Shown here: positions 40,844-53,742 of the stretch, one piece after another
How the letters are laid out: each line of letters opens with the position of its first letter
Position numbering within the stretch: position 1 is the stretch's first letter
Source of the DNA: Gonapodya prolifera JEL478
Taxonomy: Eukaryota > Monoblepharomycota > Monoblepharidomycetes > Monoblepharidales > Gonapodyaceae
DNA length: 64,000 nucleotides
Reading direction: 5' to 3'
Assembly (NCBI GenBank): GCA_001574975.1
Contig: KQ965789.1
Coordinates: 222,565-286,564, forward strand
Translations under genes and position numbers: made by a program
The notes under the pieces: generated by a model
Database searches by the model: none
Told to the model about the DNA's origin: nothing
The model's input: only the letters and a program-made list of their open reading frames with translations

Positions 40844-43800
40844 ATGCCCCGCGCCCCCACCCGCCCCTTGAATGATGCGGCGGACGGACTCGCATCAGAT
40901 CCTCTCTCGGGGGACGACAATCCCTCCAATGTGCTCTCGATCCTGATCGCCACGGACAACCATCTCGGCTACCTCGAGAAAGACCCAGTACGGCCGAATG
41001 ATTCGTTCAGGGCGTTCGAAGAGGTACTGCAGCTGGCGAAAATCCACGATGTAGGCGTGTTTTGTTGCTTCGGAAAGAATCAGGACGAAATGGTGTGATC
41101 ATTCCAAAACGAATACTAGGTGGACTTCGTCCTTCTCAGAGGGGATTTGTTCCACGAGAACAAACCATCACGAAACGCAATGTACACTGCAATGTCGTTG
41201 CTCAGGAAGTACTGCATGGGTGATAAGCCGTGCAGGCTTGAGTTCTTGTCGGACCAGTCGGTCAACCTTCCAGGACGGTGAGTCATCCATTGCCCGAGAT
41301 ATTAGACATGTATGTCACTCGCATGATTGTGTGGTCTGGTCATTCTCCCTCCTGTGACACTTTTGTGACCGGGTTTGTCTCCGACAGACATTTCTCTATC
41401 GTCAACTTCCAAGACCCTAATCTGAACATCTCCCTTCCCATTTTCTCAATTCATGGTAACCATGACGACCCATTCGGTGACGGCAACCTCGCCGCTTTGG
41501 ACGTACTCTCTGTCGCTGGCCTAGTCAACTATTTTGGACGGGCCGACAACGTGGAGAACATCACCGTCACGCCCCTGCTCATGCGCAAGGGCACAACTCA
41601 AGTCGCTGTATACGGAATTGGAAACGTTAGGGATGAGAGGCTGTACAGGACGTTCGTGACCGGTGGAGTCAGATGTTGCGACCGAGGAACAACCCTGACG
41701 ATTGGTTCAATTTGTTCGTGCTGCATCAGAATCGGTAAGGTGGTATGCTTTCTGAAAATTGCTATTCTTGCTTTGAATCGACGGCCAATAAGGGCGACGC
41801 ACACCGCCAAAGGACACATAGCCCCGCACTTCATCGACCCTTTCATCCACTTGGTCCTCTGGGGTCACGAACACGAGTGCCGGGTAGACCCTGAACAGCA
41901 AGAGTCCGGGTTCTTCGTAACCCAGCCGGGAAGCTCCGTGGCGACGAGTTTGTGTGAAGGAGAAGCGGTATCCAAGTGAGCTCCTGCCGAAGTCCTTCTC
42001 CTGCTAGCTCGATATTACATATCACCTGGTGGAAAGGCACGTCGCCCTGCTGAAGATATCGGGCTCCTCGACGTTCCATCTCACACCTATCCGCCTCAAA
42101 TCCGTGCGCCCGTTCGTCATGGATGAAATTATCCTTGGCGAAGTGGACGAAATCGTAATGGCGAAGCCGAGTGCCGTAAAAGCAAAAGTGCAGGACGTGT
42201 TAGAGGCTAAGGTAATTTGGATTTGCTCATTGTTTTGAGGCGATGAGGTTACTCAACGGGAACTGAGTGTACATAATTCTTCGGATCGAGGAACTCATCG
42301 ACCAGGCGAAAGGCGAATGGGACGAACTGCACTCGGACGAAACTAAACCACCTGAATGTCCATTACCCCTCATACGACTAAGGGTATTGTGTTAGGATCT
42401 GTTTTGGTGCTCAGTACAGCTTCGGTGACCGCCTACCGTTTCCCGACCTCAAGGTTGAATATTCTTCTCTCGCATCTCAGAACGATAAAGCGGGCAAATT
42501 CTCTGCATTTAATCCCCAACGATTTGGCGCGCGGTTTGTGGACCGCGTTGCCAATCCGAAAGATGTGTTGCAATTCTACAGGAAAAAGCAGCAGGCGAAG
42601 AAATTCGATGGTCAGGGTGAGTTTTGTCGCTGAAACATTAGTTGTACGCTTTGTTTCTCAGACAACCATTATCGGCCGCAGCTTCTAGGGTTAACGCGCC
42701 CGCACCATTCCTTCCCGACGCCTTGGACGCCGTTTCAATCGAGAATATCGTACTAGACCACCTCAAGACCTCGGCACAGCTGACCATCCTTCCCGAAAAC
42801 GAGCTCTCGGACGCCGTGCGGGCCATGGTGGAGAAAGACGACAGATCAGTCATCAAGGAGTTCGTCGAGCAGAGCTTGCAGCGGACGCGGGAAAAGATGA
42901 AAGATCAGCAGGCGGCGGAGGAGGAAGATGTCGAACTTGCCGCGAAGAAGGAGAAGGAGCGGTACGCGGAGGAGTACAGCAAGAAAGACAAGTCGCAGCG
43001 AATAAGAGGGAAGGCGCGGGAACGTCCTGCTGGTGTGAGTAATCTTGATAGCGATGATGTGCCATTAATGAGTGACACTTGAGTTTTACAGAGAGACGAT
43101 GACAGGGACGACGACGGAGGCGAGGGTCACTGTGGCCAAGAGAAGGAGGATGATGAAGAGGAAGAGGAACAACCGCAGCCCAAACGTGGACGTGGATCTC
43201 GCGGAGGACGGGGTGCCGGGACCACAGCTCGTGGGCGAGGTTCTCGGGGAGGCGCGCGTGGTGGACGAGGTGCAAGTACAGCAGCTGCCCCGAAAGCCAA
43301 GAGCCGCCAGAAAGCCGTCATCAGCGACGACGACGAGGATGAGGAAATGGAGGAGCTTCCACGCCGAAATTATCGTGATGTGGACGAGGACGACGATTTG
43401 AGGTTGATGATGGAATTGGACGAGGAGGAGGAGGAGGCACCGAAGCCGGCAAAGGCTGCGCCAACAGCTGCGAAGAGGGGGAACTTTGCGTTTGGTGGAT
43501 CGAATATGGGGCAGCCTATGATTCCCCCGCCAAAGTTGACGAAACCCACAGCAACGGGAGCGCCCAACACCTCCGATCCTTCGACGACCAAACCTGCGCC
43601 GGCTGGCTCGGGATCCAAAAGAGCATTACCGTGAGTTGACATCATAAGACCTTTAAACTCTTTCTCAACTCGCTTGCCTCGACGCAGATCTTCTTGGTCG
43701 CAGCCGTCTGCCAAAAAGCCAGCCGCCACGAAGAACCCTACCCTGGGCGGCGGACTTCGTCAGTCCTCTCTCAACCAATTCACGCAACGTTCTCAAGCTT

Positions 43801-43856
43801 CCGCGGTCATTGATTTGGTACGTGATACTATTGAAAGGTCTGGAGGACGTGGTTGA
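40844..43856 (+). CDS. MRE11: DNA repair nuclease MRE11, with one frame break
   Basis: MRE11 is the nuclease of the MRN complex in double-strand break repair. Ten exons fit: 40844-41050, 41120-41277, 41388-41734, 41793-41975, 42037-42211, 42291-42383, 42454-42616, 42682-43034, 43092-43630 and 43688-43856. Phosphoesterase motifs are [46 protein letters not shown] and [12 protein letters not shown]. Then come [21 protein letters not shown] and [20 protein letters not shown]. The tail has an RGG-rich GAR-like tract and acidic runs. Within exon 3, near 41669, one base seems missing: RTFVTGG must shift frame to reach [16 protein letters not shown]. With that base the total is 795 aa. An indel error or a true mutation are both possible; the rest is intact. 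Confidence 0.9.
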
Positions 43857-45544
43857 TGGTTGAGTGTGATTCGTTTGAGGACGGTGATTGAGTCCTCGTT
43901 ACGATCGTGCGGACTTCCACGAACAAAGCTTTCCATACCCAGATGTAGAGCTCTCTCTACGTGAACATATGCTTGTTGGTGATAACAATACCACAGAGTG
44001 TGAACTGTTGTAAGCTCGCTATTGTTCGAAGATATAAGCGCCAACTCATGGTATTTCTTTTCGTTCCAACGAAAATCCAGGAGTAGGGGAGGCGCTTTCG
44101 CCGGCAAAACTATGTCTGGGGGGAACCAAGAGACAAAGAACGCTCGTTTGGGAATCTCCACCGTCCGTGGAATGTTGCTGGCAAAGATTATGATCTCCGT
44201 CACTGCTTCAATCGCGTGCGCCCTTCGCCAGGCATCTCCGCTTCGTCAATCCTCCCGGCTTGGAACTGTCGGACGCAAAAAATCCACCGAATAGATTCGG
44301 AAGTTGCTTGGTTGATTGCTGAGCTCATACATGGCCTTTGCCGGGCCCAATCTTATCCCGACTGATGCTCTTCCTCGTCACTAGCAATCTTTCCGCGGAG
44401 CCATCGCCTGGACGTTGGGGTATCTGGAACCACTTCGATGACCTACGAAGTGGTGATACAATACTGGGAAGATGATTCTAACGCTCTGTGGTTCGTCTCG
44501 CCGGGCGAAGCTCGGTCTGTTTCCGGCCAGGTCAAGGCAGCAAATTCCCGGCCCAAAAATACGTCACCAACAAAGGAGAAGAAAAACAGAAACGGAAGAC
44601 GAAGACGGGGACAACGAAGCTTGAACAATGGAACTCGAGTCTTCTTAGGACTTCTCTCTCCGCGCTGACCACTGGAGGCCGCCAGGACCGCTTCGGAAGG
44701 AACCAGAAGGAGTGTCCGGATGTATTCGGACTGTCGAAATGCTTTCGGATCGAGTCGCTGTTCTTGATTCCTCCACCGTGAACGATACTCCAACACTCTT
44801 CAACACCGTCACCTCCCCGAACTTTCGCTCTCGAGAAATCCTGGGACTCGGGATGTCACTTTCGTGTCGGAGGCGAACTCTCAGCGATGGGAACGAGGAT
44901 TGATTCCTCGACGATGGGACTATCGTGAACGCGCAACAGAACCCAGGCATGTTTGGACATTTTAGATGAGGCTGGAGGGGCGGAGCGATATATAAGATAA
45001 TCGTCTCAGGTTCGTCGTCGTCGCGTTCGTCGTCGTCGGTGGAATCCGACCCCCCCCCCCCCCCCCTTTTTTTTTTCCTGGCCCAAAGGCGCCACACGCG
45101 ATAGCTGAAGAACAGCAAGAGCAAGACAGGCCGGTCTTGATTTCGACGTGATGCCTGGAGCCGTCCCGTCATTATGCGACCATTATAAACTCTCTCAGAC
45201 GTCTCCCCGTCGCGCTCCGGCGTGTCGCGAGGATCGACAGTTCTGCCACCGTGCCCTGATTCTGCTGGATTCTACCGGATAACTGACCTGCCAAGACGGT
45301 CACGCAAATACTGCTGTATAAGACCCCCGACTTCTCCCCTTCCGCATTGCGCTCACCGGTCGCCCGGTGAGCGCATTTCCTTTACTTTGCCAGAGGGACT
45401 GGAGATTTAGCAAGCGGAACATTCGGGAAGATGGAGGGACCAGGATGTGATACGGTGACTCGCTCGACGGTCGAGTATCATCACTTAGAGATTGAACCGT
45501 TGCTTTGTTAGACAAAGTCGAAATAAATATTTTGCAAACACAAT
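43857..45544. other. Convergent interval with a paralogous fragment and a poly-C/poly-T tract
   Basis: No supported gene. A plus-strand frame at 44022-44294 includes ACALRQASPLRQSSRLG, whose DNA (44216-44258) is close to the 5' part of the Sel1 locus in inverted orientation. The tract at 45050-45076 is annotated separately. Other open frames lack any domain. Confidence 0.4.
45050..45076. repeat. C17T10 homopolymer tract
   Basis: Seventeen C residues are followed directly by ten T residues. The other strand is A10G17, able to form G-rich structures. Lengths of such runs are often misread. Confidence 0.9.
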
Positions 45545-47724
45545 TCATGCGACTGATATTCTGTTAACCGTCCCGTCCAACATACTACCTACCCACGTCC
45601 TTCTACTAGAGAGACCCCGCTCAACAACCCACACCTCCACGACTGTCCCGTTCGACCTCTTCCCGCGTCCTTTGCTGGTCCACCCGGACCCAATGACCAC
45701 ACGGCGCCGTTTTAGAGTCCACGTACTCTCTCTGCCATCGTCTGATCGTGGGGGGACGACTGGGGGAACCGGGACCTGCGGAAGAGTACCACCACCATCA
45801 TCCTCCAGGAAGCGTCGCAGCTTCTTGAGCCCGGCAGGAGCGGGAAGGTAGGGCAGCTGGTCCCAATATCTCGCCACACTCGCCATCAGTTCCATTTCGC
45901 CTGTCACGAACACGCCCCGCCCACCAGCCGGACTTGACACCCCAGGGCGGACTAAAAGTCGCTTGACGTGGGCGAAGAGTCGGGGGTAGAGGAGGTAATT
46001 GGAGGCGTGGGTGGAGGAGCGGGTGCCCCAAGGGAGGTCTTTATGTCGTAGAGTGTTGGTAAGTGGTCACGGGCGACAGGTGTTGGTCAATGTGTCGTAA
46101 AACAAAATCTCAGAAATGAATGTACCTGTGATTATCCGGTCTACCGCGCCGTCACGTAGAGGGATTCCCCTGCCATCCCAGAGGAGGAGGTCGATAGGAA
46201 GTTCTGCAACCCTCACTTTCACCTTGCTCGCGGCTTGGTGGAGTTCTTCTTGTTCGGGGGCGACTGAAGCTGAGGAGCTCTTCAGAACTCCGGGTGATTG
46301 GGGAGGAACAGAGGATTTGCTTTGGGAGTTCGCAGCAGCAATGTTGGACACGGCAGTCCTCGTGGCGGAAGCGCTTGCATCACCGGAGACGATGAGCGTG
46401 GAAGTGGGGGAGGGAGGAAGGCCCAGTTCGATGGGAATGGAAGCCGTCTGGGTCCCAATTGCAGCACATCAAAATGAAAACAATAAGAACGAGGGACATG
46501 TCAGCCCAAGAACAAACTCCAACGTTCCCACCCACGAACTAAAGTCTCACTACTCACACCACCGCACGTATCCACCATGACCATACCTTCCTCCACGTTT
46601 GCCATTCGCGCCAAGCACTGCGCGATCGTGGGCCGTAGCGTTGTCCCGACAGCCGCCTGACGAAATCGGAGGTAAGGTGTCTCGGGGTGTACTGTGGTGC
46701 CACCGCGGTGGGCGAGGAGCGTCGTGGGGATGGAGGACGGGATGGAGAAGTATGAGGGCGACCAGAATGGGAATATGGGGAGAGTTAGGCACAGGCGCGA
46801 CGAGAGCGAGAGTGGTGGTGGTGATGGGATGTGGTGTGCGAGGGGGTGGTACGGTGACTTGCTGGATGCGCAGGCCGTGTCGACGGCTTGTTCTGTGCTG
46901 GAGACGAACCACGTCTCAAGGAGATGCTTCTGAAACGGTACGCCCCCCGCGGCGGCGTCTTCCGAGGGGATGAGCACACAGAGAACTTCGAGGTCCCAGT
47001 CTCTCAGCGCCGTTGTGAGGCTCAGGCGTTGTCCGTCCACAAGGAACTCCCCGTCGGCAATTCTGCAAGTGATGCCTTCACCAAGACCACCCGCTGCGTG
47101 CTCTGTCTTGAATGTGGGGTCCTCGAAGCACCGCTTTAGGACTGTTGCGCGGTACGGGAGCGGAGATGGCGGTGGGATGCCCGAGTGTGTGGGTTGCAGC
47201 AAGGGGTACTTGCTGTTGAGATTTGAGTGAGTCCATCTCCATACGTGCGAGAAGATGTCCAACGAGTGTTGGAATAGATGATTGGGTAGATGAGAGGGTG
47301 ACACGAGCTTGCTGAACAAGTCCTGTTTGCTCGCCAACGTTGTGGTCTCATCCACCATCGCAGACGTTGAAACGCTCCCGCTCCATCCACCACTGAAGTC
47401 GACGTATATAGCTTCCACGGTTTTCAAGTGCGCAAGCGCTTCGAGTGTACCCTGCGACAACTCCGCGGATTGTGTCGTGACAACGATGCCGTGGGGTGGG
47501 TACAGACGAAGCGAAGAAGGGTCGGAAGGGCACGCCAAGAATAAAGATAGCACCGAGTGAATTTCGGATGCGGATTCGGGCTCGAATCCTTGCGAATGTG
47601 GAGTGGATGACATGTTCAAACCAAGGAAACGCGGGAACTCACCAGGGGGTACGAGAAAAAGCAGATTCGCTCGCGGTGCATCACTCCTTACCTCATTTCG
47701 CTGATGGAATCCCGTCGCTTCCAT
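45545..47724 (-). CDS. THUMP-type RNA methyltransferase (THUMPD2/3-like)
   Basis: This is a Rossmann methyltransferase of the group that makes N2-methylguanosine in tRNA or snRNA. Exons 47724-46558, 46447-46126 and 46038-45545 give 660 aa; an alternative ATG at 47613 gives 623 aa. The N-terminal half is a THUMP-like region (LRLYPPHGIVVTTQSAEL, VEAIYVDFSGGW). The catalytic half begins RFRQAAVGTTLRPTIAQCLA, then MVMVDTCGG spliced to TASIPIELG (motif I, usually D-P-x-C-G-S-G-T-x-x-x-E), LPIDLLLWDGRGIPLRDGAV (motif III-IV region) and TDLPWGTR, the catalytic [ND]PP[FYW]-like motif as DLPW. The position normally Pro in motif I is Thr, which is unusual. Probably tRNA-directed; the exact site is unknown. 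Confidence 0.82.
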
Positions 47725-49308
47725 CCCCTGGGTTGGATAGGGGGATTCGGCAAAGTTTCCCGGCTAATTTATTGGGAGGCCTCTCTCCAACGGACCTTTG
47801 GCCATCTGAAGGTCTAATAAAATGGTCGAAAGTACATTGTACCAAGTAAGTTGTGCTAGGAGTCCTGCATTACTGTGCTCCACCATGTCGGTTCATGGAA
47901 TCTGCTTCAACATTTGCATTCGTCAGGTGCTGGGACCCACTCTGCATTTTTTGACCGGTCATCAACGCATCCTAGATGAAGGTTGAGTATTTTACTGGCA
48001 AAATTGACGTGAAATTCATTCTTCATGGCGGTGAATGTAAATGATTTGATTCCTGCAGTCGCCGATAACACATCCAGACGCCGTCAGGTCCAACGTGCGT
48101 TTGGAGACCATAGATTATACATCGGCGCTTGCTTGCTGTGTGGTGCTGTGGCAGGAAAAGCTGCCGTCAGCGCACCCGAAAGTGTTCGAACCGTGTGACT
48201 TTAGGCACCAACAATGGTCGCTCCTACAGCTTGGAAGGAAAATTGAAAAAAGCAATATCGGGTCATCTTATTGGTTATTGTTGCACGAAAGCTTTCATTG
48301 CCATTCTGAACGCTGAATTGGTTGCGGGTAAGTGTTTACGATTGGTCCGCCCGTTTTATGGATATCGTTGCCCCGTGTCGTCGACGAGGGCCGGCGTCCG
48401 TGCACTCAAACTTGTAGAATTATATGTTGGCTCATACTGACGCAGTCGGGAAGCCGTAGCTCCTGAAATACGCTCGCAATATGGCCGTTCTAGTTGCCCG
48501 CTGGGACGGAGCAGGCTGCGCCACGAATGGGGCAACAAGAACGGCGACGTTACACTTGCTGCGTTAGCCAGACACTCGTTCTCTTCACACTCAAAATTTG
48601 ATATTAGTATCGTACACTTAGGAATCGCGCCCCGAAGTGCGGACGTTTCTTGATCGCGAGCGGAATCCCGAAAAGTAAATACAAATTTGGAAATAGTTAC
48701 CCGGTGGCTCTCATGCATTGAATTCGCCAATTAAACCAGTAGTTCTTATATTTTCATGCATGCAATTGATGACTTTTGCTGTTCGTGAGACCGTAAACTG
48801 CGCTGGTATCGTGTGCGAGGAAGGGCAAAGTGCCAGCATCGGGATCAATGCCGAGCTCGAAGTAACACCTCGATGACGCGATTCTTGGCCGATTCTTGGG
48901 CAATACGCACCATACTGCGGCTTGGCCGTCGTAGATTGTCTGCGATCACGCTTTCTTTTCGATTGAATCTGGGTGCAGGTCAGACTCCAAACGTTCGCGG
49001 TATCGCTAAGTGATCCATGAAACCTTGGAAGACGTGTGAGTTAGAAAATCGAGTACGAACAATGACTTTTAAGACTCGGACAAACTCTCAAGGTCTGTGA
49101 ACGCCGGACGTCAATTAGTCACGTGTGCAACCTCTATGGCATGAACCATGTGAAACGCAACACCCACAATTGTGAGCACAACAACTTTCCAACTACTACA
49201 TGGACAACTCAAGTGTGCTACATCCTATACGGAGGGAAGCGCCAAAAACGAGGCAAAAACACCCAAACTGTACAGTAAAATAATGTCCCTCCCCCGATTC
49301 CTCGCATC
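47725..49308. other. Gene-poor gap
   Basis: About 1.6 kb without a supported gene. A minus-strand open frame at 48730-48356 and plus frames at 48095-48440 show no domain or splice continuation. Nothing repetitive was noticed. Confidence 0.4.
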
Positions 49309-50810
49309 TCACCCCCTCCAACCACTCTTCTCACCCTCCAACAACCCCGCCATATCGTCTTCGGGAGTCTCACCACTGCCGTACGTGTTTCCATCGCCAT
49401 CTCCGAACGCCGCAGTATCGTCAACTCCCGCCGAGCATCCCCACGACTCCATAGACGCCACCGACATTCGAGCTTCCACCTGTAAGTACTGCTGCGGTGC
49501 AACTGCCCTGTAGGAGTCGAAGTCACCCACCCACGCATGAGGAGGTGGGTTGGGCGCCGCCGCCCAAGGAGCAGACTTGGAAGACTTGAGGGAAGGCGAT
49601 GTCCGGGCATATTGGCGCAAAAGGCTGTCAGGACTCGAATCGATAGGGACGGGCGACGAAATGGAACGAGGTGCGGGGGAGTATTGGTGCATGCGGCGAA
49701 GCAGGTCCTGATCAATAGTGGGACCAGATATCTTGGACATCTCGGACGTGGGAAAGTGGTCAAATGTGTGGCCGGTGTATCGGTGGCGCTGCATCCAGCA
49801 CATGAGAAGGATCGCAAGTGCGAGGGCAAGGAAAATCGCGAAGACGATGCCCAGGATTACTGGGAGGTTGAGTGATGACCCCGTATCTGCAGATGGTGGT
49901 GCAGGAGCAGCGTTTGGCGCCGAGTTTAGTGGCGGTTGCAGGATGGGGTTGGTGACGTCGGTGCCAAATGCAGGTGTTCTGGAAGTACTTGTTGTCCCGG
50001 ATTTCGCTGTGAAGACAGGGTCGTCAGCGAGCGGTGGAAGAGTTGCAAGACCACCGGCGAAGACGGTGGTTGTGGAAGCCGGATATCCATTTCCTGCAGG
50101 CAGTTGCGCCATGGGTATTTGGACTGTTGATGTGGGCACATTTGGATCTGCCGGAGACACGGGCGGGTTTGGTGCTGGAACGGCGCCTGTGTCTGCAGGT
50201 GGTGGGGCGGGTTGTGGCACTGGGGAAGATGGCGTGTTTGGTGGTGGCGGAGATGCGGGTACGGTTGGGTCTGCAACGGGCGCAGGAGGAGGCGGAGAAA
50301 TAGTGGGTGGAGGCGGAGGAGGTGCAGTTTGGGGTGGAGGGGGAGCAGCTGATGGTGGTGGTGGTGGAGGCGGAGGCGGAGGTGGGGGAGGGGGAGGACT
50401 GCAAAGCTTCGATTTCAATGTGCTGCAGCAGAGTGAAATCCACAAAAGTAGACTCACGGAGTCGGTGGCGGCGCTGCTTGAGAATAATTACATCAGCATG
50501 AACACATCTCGCAACGCGTTCGTTTATCGTAACTCACGAGGTGGAGGGTTCCCAAGGGGAGCCGTGGAGTACACACAATATCCAGGAGACTGGCAGCTTA
50601 CGTAGTTGTACCCGGACATTGGTGGGCAGTCCGCTGCCGTCGTGCATGCTGTAGGTGTGGCAATGCATTGAGTATGTCATTGTGGTGCGCCATGCGGGGG
50701 TGGCTGAGTTACATACCTGCATCTGCACCATCAAGGCGCAACAACACAAGAAAAAGAACCAAGAGGAGAGACACTTGAAGGGCGTTGAAATGCACATTGT
50801 AAGAGGGCAT
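49309..50810 (-). CDS. Proline-rich single-pass membrane protein, family member 1
   Basis: Exons 50810-50717, 50648-50538, 50476-50458 (19 nt) and 50398-49309 give 1314 nt (437 aa). The first exon is a signal peptide (VSLLLVLFLVLLRLDGADA). The second is a Cys-bearing ectodomain: ACTTAADCPPMSGYNYVSCQ, ending PPP. The 19-nt exon and the start of the last exon form an unbroken poly-proline stalk. A Pro/Ala/Thr-rich linker has DDPVFTAKSGTTSTS. A single span follows (LPVILGIVFAIFLALALAIL, then LLMCW and basic RHR). The cytosolic tail carries KISGP and Ser/Pro-rich text. It is the most diverged of the three paralogues. Type I topology and a surface-sensor role are inferred; no known family recognised. 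Confidence 0.82.
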
Positions 50811-53742
50811 CCAGGTCAAACTCTCAGCGGCTTTATCGATGAGCACCGGAAGTGAAGACCCTACATGCACCCACCCCACCGACTCGCCGACGCTTCATCC
50901 TGGCACGCGATTCCAAGAGATCCTGTCGAGAATTCGATGCAAGATGGAGGAGGATTGGTCAAGTGGGTTCGCCCAGGACCTCAACGTGCCTCTTCTGCGA
51001 TCGGAGAAAACTGAACATTGTTCAGCAAAAACAAAAGAAAATAGCGGCACTTCGAAACGCGAGTAAATTACATCGCCGAATTAATTTTATGCTTTCGTCC
51101 CGATACGTGGATGTGCAATAAACACATTTGGGCGCGATTTACGTTTCGAAAAAATGCCGATTCATACCTACTCAAGGGCATCTAAGCCCAGGACAGATAC
51201 CCGAATTTTTTTTCAGGAGAATGAAGATAATAGATACTGAAAGTGAAGCTCAAGATGAACGTCTGCCGTGTTTCTACTCGGGGAAACGAGGAGTGATCAA
51301 GGGTTGAGGACCCTTTCCCATTGGTCGCGCTCTTCGCTGCGTGTGAGAAGCGACCGCCGTCTTGACACTCATCGGTTGATGTCAATACGTAGCATCTGAG
51401 AGTCGTGACCCGAGGGGTGCCCGCGCCTGGGGTTCTTATGTGTGATATCCGATTGACTACATTTATACTAATACTTACCCGCGACTTTCACAAACTGCGT
51501 TCAAACCGAATAAACACGTTTAGGTCTCCTAATAACGTAGCTTTTAGCTTCAGTTGTTTGGGAAGTGGTATATTGCGCTGGCATGGGTACCACCGGCCAC
51601 TGGGAGCAAATATATCCCGTGATGGACTAACTCAACACCCCCAGACTTGAACTTTCAGCTCCAACCTCCTGTTGCAATAAAGACACTAAGGAGAAGCTAA
51701 CAAAGAATTGCTTGAAGACACGAAGTTTGAGACGGGTCTGGAACATGCAGTGAATATTGTGCAATGAAGGAAAGGCAAAGGGTGAAGTGACCCAATCAAA
51801 CTAGGTTTCAAACACATAGAATATTCAGAATTTCATCAGTACGCGCATTGGTGCACAGAAAAAGCTCTTGCAAATACACGTGGTCACAGTAGAATCGGAC
51901 GTTTGCTCCATGGATTGACTCAGCTCCAAAGAATATACGTTGAAACATAGTCTCTTGCACTCTGCACCCAGAGAGAGAGGCTCACAAAATTGCTTACCGT
52001 AGTGTGAAGGAATCGTTGAGGGAGGGAATAGACAAAGCGGTGATATGTCATCACTCAACTTGGGTGCCCCAATTTCAATCTGTTCTCAAGATGCACACCA
52101 AGCCAAGAGGAGAAGGTATCAAAGCGGCTGTAAGAAAAAGGGGATAAGGTGGCGAGAAATGTCAACTGTTGATCGCGAGGGCAAAAACCAGATGTCAGCA
52201 GACCGAAACCCTTCAAAAAACTTAATGGAAATGTCCCTTCTAGCACAAATGTAACGAAATACGTGTGATACAAAAACAATCAGACGTTGTTTCCGACTCG
52301 ACAAGAACTACTAGAAGTCTCGCTCCCGACCTGCACCACCCAGCTTGTGGCTCAATTCACACTTTCCAGCACTTTGAGTGCTGAAAGGCGAGCTGTAAAA
52401 TTCTGTTCACAAGTGACAAGTGTGGATGAGTGAGAGGCGGCGTCTGCGTGGTGACGTCACCAACACCCGCTGACAGACGACGTTGGAAAACTCGGCACAA
52501 GGAATAAGCCGTAAAAAAAACTTCTGCACACAGCATCTGCAGTGATATCTACGCTGCCGAGTAGTGTAGAAAAAAAGACATTGACATGACTTATCAGCAC
52601 CGCTTCTGGCTGCTTTTCAATTTCTCCCTACAACGCACGCCGAGCCAAGACAGGAGCTTGCAAATATTCTTCATCAAAGAGATGAGCGGTGGTGCTCTAG
52701 ATGACCATGGTTGAAAATCACGAGTTATTATTCAATGGACTGGAGTGCACGTGATGCGCAAAAAAACTGGTATCGAACAAATTTGGTTCATAGCACAAAT
52801 ATTCAGTCAAACACGAGATGGGATACTTATGGTACAAAAGAATGTTATGGCGGGTGTAAGATAGCAGTCATGCCATGTCAAACTCGGCGCTTCAGCGATC
52901 GACCGGAGCAAAAAGACCCTACATCCATGCTGCCCGGAGACCCGGAGAAGACTCATTCTTGAGTGAGTTTCGACGAGAGTCCGACGGGCACCGCGTCTCG
53001 ATGTTGGATCGACGAGGATTGCGTCGAAAGTCCGGGGTAAGGGGTTCGGAGATGTCTATCGCAAAGGGGTGGTGGCTCGAGCCTCACGCTTGTCCACCAT
53101 ATTGGTATTCAAAAATCTGAATCACGGCATTTCAAAAAATGATTAACACCTATTTCATGGCGGATTTGGTTCTTTGATTACGTAATCTGGTGACTTGTCC
53201 CGTTGTATGTAGGGACACATACAGCGTAAAACGTTGGAATGACTTCGGCGCGGTCAAGCCCCTACCAGGTATTTTAATCTGCATGTGGAGGACTTGCGAG
53301 ACTGTGAAATTCGCTCCACGTTGATGGATACGGTCGCTGTGCTTGTGGAGTCAAAAGTGCTCGGCGCCAAGAGTTGGTTTCCGACCTGGAAGCAGAACCG
53401 AATGTCCGGAACAATCCGATTCTTTATGCAAAATTCAGTGAAATAAAAGAAACGAGAAAGTCAAAAACGAATTCCCGAAGTTATCCCGGTCAATGCGGCG
53501 TCCGTGATCAAACAACGGACGAAGGAGCGATGAGGAGATTTGAGTGGAGAACTCAAACCCACTGCTGCCCGAACATTCTATATTGTGATTATGTATGTAT
53601 CGTAAGTATTGCTGTTTGAGTTAGTAGTACACTTCAAGTACCAAAAAATCAATTGAGATCTGCAAAATTCCACCTCTCCCGGTTCACCACATACCGCCTG
53701 GCTCCCAACTTCCTTTCCCCCTCGCACCACCACTCCACTTCA
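50811..53742. other. Large gene-free gap inside the paralogue array
   Basis: Nearly 3 kb between members 1 and 2 without a supported gene. Open frames are short and without domains. The stretch 51100-52300 is A/T-rich. A palindromic tgacgtca (CRE/ATF-like) lies at about 52452. No copy of the paralogue exons is visible. Confidence 0.4.

Noticed and set aside
41656-41672. 17-nt GT-AG mini-intron in MRE11
   Set aside because: Far shorter than any intron seen here (at least about 36 nt), and the skipped residues align to MRE11 relatives; a one-base indel is simpler.
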